DNA from: Rhodovulum sp. 12E13
GTDB lineage: Bacteria; Pseudomonadota; Alphaproteobacteria; Rhodobacterales; Rhodobacteraceae
DNA length: 64,000 bases
Direction: 5' to 3'
Assembly: GCF_003340565.1 (NCBI RefSeq)
Contig: NZ_QPLK01000002.1
Span: 248,001-312,000 of the forward strand
Numbering within the stretch: the first letter of the stretch is position 1; each line of letters starts with the position of its first letter. Below, piece after piece: positions 59,592-64,000 of this stretch. The translations under genes and the position numbers were made by a program. The notes beneath the pieces are model-generated. The model searched no databases. It saw only the letters and a list, made by a program, of their open reading frames with translations, and was not told the DNA's origin.

Positions 59592-60701
59592 ATGAAGCTG
59601 AAGACAGTGCTGCTTTCGACCGGTGCCGCCCTGGCCATCGCGCCAGCGGCGATCGCGCAGGAGATGGCCGACTCCATGACGCTCGTCTCGTGGGGTGGCG
59701 CTTATCAGGCCAGCCAGGTCAACGCCTATGCCTCGCCGTATCAGGCGATGCACCCCGACGTGGAGATCACGTGGGACGAGTCGTCGCCCGAGGCCGTGGC
59801 CAAGCTGCGTGCCCAGAACGAGGCCGGCAACATCGCGTGGGATCTCGTCGACGTGGTCGCGGCCGACGCGATGCGCCTCTGCGACGAAGGCCTCGCGATG
59901 GAGGTCGATCACGACGAGATCCTCGCGCCCGCGCCCGACGGCACCCCCGCCTCGGACGATTTCGGCGACCTGATCGTGTCGGATTGCTACATCCCGCAGA
60001 TCGTCTATTCGACGACGCTCGCCTACCGCAACGACGTCGAGGACTGGACCGGCACGCCCGACACGGTCTGCGCGCTGTTCGACACCGAGAACTTCCCCGG
60101 CACCCGCACGCTGGAGCGGCGCCCGATCAACAACCTCGAATGGGCCCTCTACTGCGACGGCGTCGCCAAGGAAGACATCTACGACGTGCTCGAGACCGAG
60201 GAAGGGCAGGACCGCGCCTTCGCCAAGCTCGACACGATCAAGGACCAGACGATCTGGTGGTCGGCCGCCGCCGAGCCGCCGCAGCTGCTGGCCGACGGCG
60301 AGGCCGTGCTCGGCTCGTCCTACAACGGCCGCTGGTTCTCGGCGATCGAGGAACAGGATCAGCCGATCTCGATGCTCTGGGACATGCAGGTCTTCGATCT
60401 CGACGGCTGGATCATCCCCGCGGGCCTGCCCGAGGATCGCCTGGCCCGCGTGAAGGACTTCGTCTACTTCGCGACCGACACGCAGCGCCTTGCCGACCAG
60501 GCCAAGTGGATCAGCTACGGCCCGGCGCGCGAGAGCTCGGCGCCGCTCGTCTCGACCCATGCCGAGCTCGGCATCGAGATGGGGCCGCACATGCCGACCG
60601 ACCCCGAGAACGCGGCGAACACGCTTCTCTACAACTACGAGTGGTGGGCGGATTACCGCGACGACCTGGACGCCAAGTTCCAGGCCTGGCTCGCCCAGTG
60701 A
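59592..60701 (+). CDS. polyamine-type extracellular solute-binding protein (PotD-like)
   Basis: 369 residues. A signal peptide (MKLKTVLLSTGAALAIAPAAIAQ) precedes a family 1/PotD-type binding domain: T-L-V-S-W-G-G-A-Y-Q-A-S-Q (about 30-42), W-D-L-V-D-V-V-A-A-D-A-M-R-L-C-D (about 83-98) and N-G-R-W-F-S-A-I-E-E-Q (about 243-253). The overall pattern is that of putrescine/spermidine or gamma-aminobutyrate-type binding proteins; the acidic pocket expected for polyamines is plausible but not verifiable by eye. Second gene of the importer operon. Confidence 0.9.
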   Translation: MKLKTVLLSTGAALAIAPAAIAQEMADSMTLVSWGGAYQASQVNAYASPYQAMHPDVEITWDESSPEAVAKLRAQNEAGNIAWDLVDVVAADAMRLCDEGLAMEVDHDEILAPAPDGTPASDDFGDLIVSDCYIPQIVYSTTLAYRNDVEDWTGTPDTVCALFDTENFPGTRTLERRPINNLEWALYCDGVAKEDIYDVLETEEGQDRAFAKLDTIKDQTIWWSAAAEPPQLLADGEAVLGSSYNGRWFSAIEEQDQPISMLWDMQVFDLDGWIIPAGLPEDRLARVKDFVYFATDTQRLADQAKWISYGPARESSAPLVSTHAELGIEMGPHMPTDPENAANTLLYNYEWWADYRDDLDAKFQAWLAQ

Positions 60702-60820
60702 TCTGATGTCCGGGCGCGCGGCCCCCGTCGCGCGCCCGGATCCGCGCCTCTTGCGGGGAGGCGACCGCAAGGCGGCCGGCCGCACGGCACCGCCCCCAAG
60801 CGCAGCGGGAGACGATCCAG

Positions 60821-62479
60821 ATGACCGATGCCGCCGCCGACGCGCCGATCCCCAAGCCCGACGCGGGCGACCGGGCCCGGCCCGAACGGCAGGAGCCCCT
60901 CCTCGCCGCCGACGGAAGTCCGCTCAAGAAGTCTCTGCAACGCTCGCTGCGCCGGCAGAAGCTGCGCGCCTTCGGTCTCGTGGCGCCGCTGCTGCTTTTC
61001 GTGCTCGTCACGTTCATTGCCCCGATCGCGGACATGCTGTTCCGCTCGGTCGAGAACCAGATCGTCTCCGAGACGCTGCCGCGAACGGTCGTGGCGCTGG
61101 AGCAGTGGGATCCCGAGCAGGACGAACTGCCCTCGGAGGATACGTTCCTCGCGATGGCCTACGACCTCGTCGAGGCGCAGGAACTGAAGATTCATACCCG
61201 TCTGGGCACGCGGCTGAACTACGAGACGACGGGCATCTCGTCGCTCTTTCGCCGCACGGGGCGGGGGGTCGACGACTTCGGCGAGATCTATCTCGACCAG
61301 TTCGAGGACCTGAACCCCAACTGGGACGAGGCCGGCCCCTGGGTGGACCTCGTGGCGGACGAAGGGTGGGAGCACCCTGCGCCCTTCGAGCCGTCCGAAC
61401 GCTTCGCCGCGCTGATGTCCGAGACGGCTGCCGCCTATGCCTCGTTCGCCCGCGCCATCCAGCAGGGCAGCGACGATAATCCGCGCGAGGAAGAGCCGTG
61501 GGCGCCCGTGCACATGGCGCTCTATCACGACCTGATGCGGACCGACCCCGGCGCCATCGCCGCCTACGAGGGGCCTCGGGCCGAGATGCTGCGCGAGGCG
61601 CGCGCGGCCGTGGAGGGGTTCGAAAGTCAGCCGGTCCGCGAGATGTTCGTCGCCGAGGAGGAAGACTGGCTCGACCCGGAGGTTTGGGCCACGATCAAGA
61701 CCTTCTCGCCCCCCTACACTCCAGGCTACTTCCTGACATCCGTCGACCTGAAGCTTTCGCCCGACGGTGAGGTTGTCGCCCAGGACGAGGACCAGCGCAT
61801 CTACATGCTGCTGTTCCAGCGCACCCTGTTCATGTCGCTCATGATCATGGGCTGCACGATCCTGCTGGGCTATCCCATCGCCTACCTCATCTCCAACCTG
61901 CCCCTGCGCACGGCCAACCTGCTGCTCATCCTCGTGCTGCTGCCGTTCTGGACATCGCTTCTGGTGCGCACGAGCGCGTGGAAGGTGCTGTTGCAGCAGC
62001 AGGGGGTCATCAACGACACGCTCGTCTGGATCGGGCTCGTGGCCGACGACGCACGCCTGACCATGATCAACAACCAGTTCGGCACGATCGTGGCGATGAC
62101 GCACATCCTGCTGCCGTTCATGATCCTGCCGCTCTACTCGGTGATGAAGACGATACCGCCGTCCTACGTGCGGGCCGCCAAGTCGCTTGGCGCGACCAAC
62201 TGGACAGCCTTCTGGCGGGTGTATTTCCCGCAATCGGTGCCGGGGATCGGGGCGGGCTGCATCCTCGTCTTCATCCTGTCGATCGGCTACTACATCACGC
62301 CGGAACTCGTCGGCGGCACGACCGGGACGTTCATCTCGAACCGGATCGCCTTCCACATCTCGTCGTCGCTCAACTGGGGCCTCGCGGCCGCGCTCGGGAC
62401 GATCCTGCTCGTGGTCGTGCTGGTGCTCTACTGGGTCTACGACCGGATCGTGGGCATCGACAACGTGAGCCTCGGATAG
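60821..62479 (+). CDS. polyamine-type ABC permease (PotB-like) with a large extracytoplasmic insertion
   Basis: 552 residues, almost twice the usual PotB length (about 285-300). TM1 is at about 52-75; the remaining TMs and the coupling loop (PPSYVRAAKSLGATNWTAFWRVYFPQSVPG, about 446-475) lie after residue 335. Residues 76-335 form a ~260-residue hydrophilic, acidic, mostly helical domain outside the membrane (LEQWDPEQDELPSED..., VAEEEDWLDPEVW...). No motif identifies that domain. ATG 60821 with GCGGGAG upstream. It forms the channel together with the permease at 62500. Confidence 0.9.
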   Translation: MTDAAADAPIPKPDAGDRARPERQEPLLAADGSPLKKSLQRSLRRQKLRAFGLVAPLLLFVLVTFIAPIADMLFRSVENQIVSETLPRTVVALEQWDPEQDELPSEDTFLAMAYDLVEAQELKIHTRLGTRLNYETTGISSLFRRTGRGVDDFGEIYLDQFEDLNPNWDEAGPWVDLVADEGWEHPAPFEPSERFAALMSETAAAYASFARAIQQGSDDNPREEEPWAPVHMALYHDLMRTDPGAIAAYEGPRAEMLREARAAVEGFESQPVREMFVAEEEDWLDPEVWATIKTFSPPYTPGYFLTSVDLKLSPDGEVVAQDEDQRIYMLLFQRTLFMSLMIMGCTILLGYPIAYLISNLPLRTANLLLILVLLPFWTSLLVRTSAWKVLLQQQGVINDTLVWIGLVADDARLTMINNQFGTIVAMTHILLPFMILPLYSVMKTIPPSYVRAAKSLGATNWTAFWRVYFPQSVPGIGAGCILVFILSIGYYITPELVGGTTGTFISNRIAFHISSSLNWGLAAALGTILLVVVLVLYWVYDRIVGIDNVSLG

Positions 62480-62499
62480 GGGCGGGGGAGAGCAGAGCC

Positions 62500-63354
62500 A
62501 TGTCTGGACCGCCGATCTACGCCACTACACCGCAGCGCATCTGGTACTACGGCTTCCGCGTGCTGTGCGGGGTTATCTTCTTCTTCCTGATCGCCCCGAT
62601 CCTGATCATCATCCCGCTCAGCTTCAACGCCGAGAACTTCTTCACCTTCACGCCCGAGATGCTGAGGTTCGACCCCGAGGGCTACTCGCTGAAGCACTAC
62701 CGGGATTTCTTCACCAATCCCGACTGGCAACAGGCGCTGTGGAACTCGGTGCGCATCGCGCCGGCGGCGACGCTCCTCGCGGTGACGCTCGGCACGCTGG
62801 CGGCCATCGGCCTCAGCCAGCCGCACGTGCCCTATCGGCGGGCGATCATGGCGATCCTGATCTCGCCCATGATCGTGCCGCTCATCATCTCGGCAGCGGG
62901 GATGTATTTCTTCTACTCCCGCATCGGTCTGCAGGGCACCTATGTGGGCGTGGTTCTGGCCCATGCCGCGCTTGGCATCCCGTTTGTCATCATCACGGTC
63001 ACGGCGACGCTGGTGGGCTTCGACAGGTCGCTGACGCGGGCCTCGGCGTCGCTCGGGGCCGACCCGGTCACGACCTTCTTCAAGGTGCAGATGCCGCTGA
63101 TCCTGCCCGGCGTGATCTCGGGCGGCCTGTTCGCCTTCATCACGTCGTTCGACGAGGTGGTGGTCGTGATCTTCGTCGGCTCCGCCAACCAGCAGACGCT
63201 GCCGTGGCAGATGTTCACCGGCCTGCGCGAGCAGATCTCGCCGACGATCCTCGCGGTCGCGACGATCCTGGTCGCGATCTCGATCCTTTTGCTGATGACG
63301 GTCGAGTTGCTGCGCCGCCGCTCGGAGCGGTTGCGCGGCATGTCGCCCGGCTGA
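62500..63354 (+). CDS. polyamine-type ABC permease (PotC-like)
   Basis: 284 residues, normal length. Six TMs; the first starts FRVLCGVIFFFLIAPILIIIPLSF (19-42). The coupling loop is ...LTRASASLGADPVTTFFKVQMPLILPGVISG (about 178-208), the EAA motif of PotC-type permeases. Starts 21 bases after the PotB-like stop, with GGGGGAG upstream. Last gene of the importer operon; no terminator is seen after it. Confidence 0.93.
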   Translation: MSGPPIYATTPQRIWYYGFRVLCGVIFFFLIAPILIIIPLSFNAENFFTFTPEMLRFDPEGYSLKHYRDFFTNPDWQQALWNSVRIAPAATLLAVTLGTLAAIGLSQPHVPYRRAIMAILISPMIVPLIISAAGMYFFYSRIGLQGTYVGVVLAHAALGIPFVIITVTATLVGFDRSLTRASASLGADPVTTFFKVQMPLILPGVISGGLFAFITSFDEVVVVIFVGSANQQTLPWQMFTGLREQISPTILAVATILVAISILLLMTVELLRRRSERLRGMSPG

Positions 63355-63886
63355 GACGCCGCAACCGAATTGATCGCCTTGGTGACGCGGATCGCCTGCG
63401 GCAGCACGACGATGCGCATCGTGTCACCCTGTGAGAGCCCCGGCGCGACGGCGGTCGCGCGCTGGGTGTGGTGGATCGAGTAGATGCCGGACCGGATCAG
63501 CCCGGAACGCGCCGAAGATGGCGACGTCGAGCCGGAAGGCCGGCAACAGGCCCCCGGTAGGCCGGCCCGAAGACCTCGCCGTCAATCAAGCTGAGCTGCC
63601 CTGCCTCGCCGCCCGACGCCATGGGGGCAGGGCGCCCAGCGCGAGGTTGACCGCAGCCGTCGAGGCGCCCGCCGGGGCGAGCGAGCGGCGCCGTTGCCGC
63701 GCCCTCGTGGGGCGCGCTCGGGCTCGAAGTGCCGGCTCAGCATCGGCACGGCGCATCCGCGTCGGCGCCGCGATTGTCCAGTGCCCGGCGCGCCGCCGGC
63801 AGAGGGTTGACCATCTGCGCGAACCGGGCGCACCTTTGCGCGTCTGCCGCGACCCGACGCGGCGACCACCGATAGGGAGCACTACC
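63355..63886. other. 532-bp region holding a decayed gene and no intact one
   Basis: The first ~200 bases contain the amino-acid permease relic listed separately. The rest (about 63585-63870) is GC-rich; open frames there on either strand are Arg/Ala-rich with no recognised domain. TAGGGAG at 63873-63879 is the ribosome binding site of the next gene. Confidence 0.5.
63361..63560 (-). pseudogene. relic of an amino-acid ABC transporter permease (HisM/GlnP type)
   Basis: The minus strand encodes G-L-I-R-S-G-I-Y-S-I-H-H-T-Q-R-A-T-A-V-A followed by a segment ending D-T-M-R-I-V-V-L-P-Q-A-I-R-V (about 63514 to 63379). This matches the EAA loop of His/Gln-type amino-acid permeases, whose usual form is ...SGIQSIxxGQxEAAxALGLS...TMRxVVLPQAxR. 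Just before it, in another frame, L-L-P-A-F-R-L-D-V-A-I-F-G-A-F resembles the preceding TM region. No start, no complete TM set and several frame changes: a pseudogene fragment. Confidence 0.65.
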
Positions 63887-64000
63887 ATGAACATGCGTAT
63901 CACCGCTGCCGTCGCGGCGCTGTCTGCGGCCGTGGCCGCGGCGCCGGCCGCGGCGCAGGAGGAAACCTTCATCACCATCGGCACCGGCGGCGTGACCGGC
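63887..64000 (+). CDS. TAXI-family TRAP transporter solute-binding protein, N-terminus (cut by window edge)
   Basis: 38 codons are visible: a signal peptide (MNMRITAAVAALSAAVAAAPAAAQ) followed by E-E-T-F-I-T-I-G-T-G-G-V-T-G, the characteristic first strand and loop of TAXI-type TRAP binding proteins, many of which bind glutamate or other dicarboxylic amino acids. RBS TAGGGAG is 7 bases before ATG 63887. The gene runs off the window; TRAP membrane subunits would be expected downstream. Confidence 0.85.
   Translation, partial: MNMRITAAVAALSAAVAAAPAAAQEETFITIGTGGVTG

Noticed and set aside
63582-63984. Minus-strand open frames in the last intergenic region
   Set aside because: Low-complexity Arg/Ala translation overlapping the signal-peptide region of a good TAXI gene on the other strand.

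Overview
The window is very GC-rich DNA (about 70% by eye) with dense, short-spaced genes and frequent ATGA/TGATG stop-start overlaps. Gene content points to an alphaproteobacterium of the Rhodobacterales/Rhodobacteraceae: a complete class I polyhydroxyalkanoate locus (phaZ, phaC, phaP, phaR), the order isoaspartyl-methyltransferase-like / TolC / PopZ-like DUF2497 protein, a DUF6280 gene divergent from efp, GSCFA and NfeD/SPFH proteins, and many ABC transporters for amino compounds. An ectoine hydrolase suggests a saline habitat. The genus cannot be fixed from the sequence. No rRNA, tRNA, CRISPR array, insertion sequence or prophage was seen; the window looks chromosomal and, apart from a few decayed genes, intact.

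Layout. 1-4495: start of a TetR regulator (cut by the window edge), a small lipoprotein, a GSCFA protein, an SPFH/NfeD pair and an ATP-grasp enzyme. 4646-7727: a CocE-type hydrolase and a family 25 glycosyltransferase. 8012-15148: a peptide-import operon (binding protein, permease, permease-ATPase fusion, ATPase, GntR regulator) divergent from a DUF1028 Ntn-hydrolase-like gene, with a large AT-rich inverted repeat between the two. 15292-20645: a small exported protein with a chemoreceptor, a glycosyltransferase and an ABC exporter. 20755-24838: methyltransferase, TolC, PopZ-like protein. 25075-30787: DUF6280, efp, ygfZ-like, a dual-specificity phosphatase and two PLP aminotransferases. 30879-33947: three alpha/beta hydrolases (one lacking its nucleophile) and a doubly frameshifted cupin gene. 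33961-38631: the PHA locus with visible PhaR-type operators. 38659-43242: LysR, DegT-type aminotransferase, mnmH, DUF4149 and an unknown membrane protein.

43401-53082 looks like one catabolic island: RidA-like protein, NMT1/ThiY-type importer, cytosine-deaminase-like amidohydrolase, FAD-linked oxidoreductase, two flavodoxin-fold quinone reductases, an isopenicillin-N-synthase-like dioxygenase and a creatininase-family amidase. I infer uptake and breakdown of a nitrogen heterocycle or related small amide; the substrate is unknown. 53355-63354: Nudix protein, small protein, an M20 deacetylase and ectoine hydrolase DoeA, divergent from a class III aminotransferase and a complete polyamine-type ABC importer whose first permease has an unusual ~260-residue extracytoplasmic insertion. 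The end holds the relic of an amino-acid permease and the start of a TAXI-type TRAP binding protein.

Outside genes, the most interesting signals are a dispersed intergenic repeat family (six copies, often inside operons), a run of four different perfect inverted repeats upstream of doeA, a seven-copy heptamer repeat beginning on a stop codon, and the AT-rich operator-like palindrome in the peptide locus.
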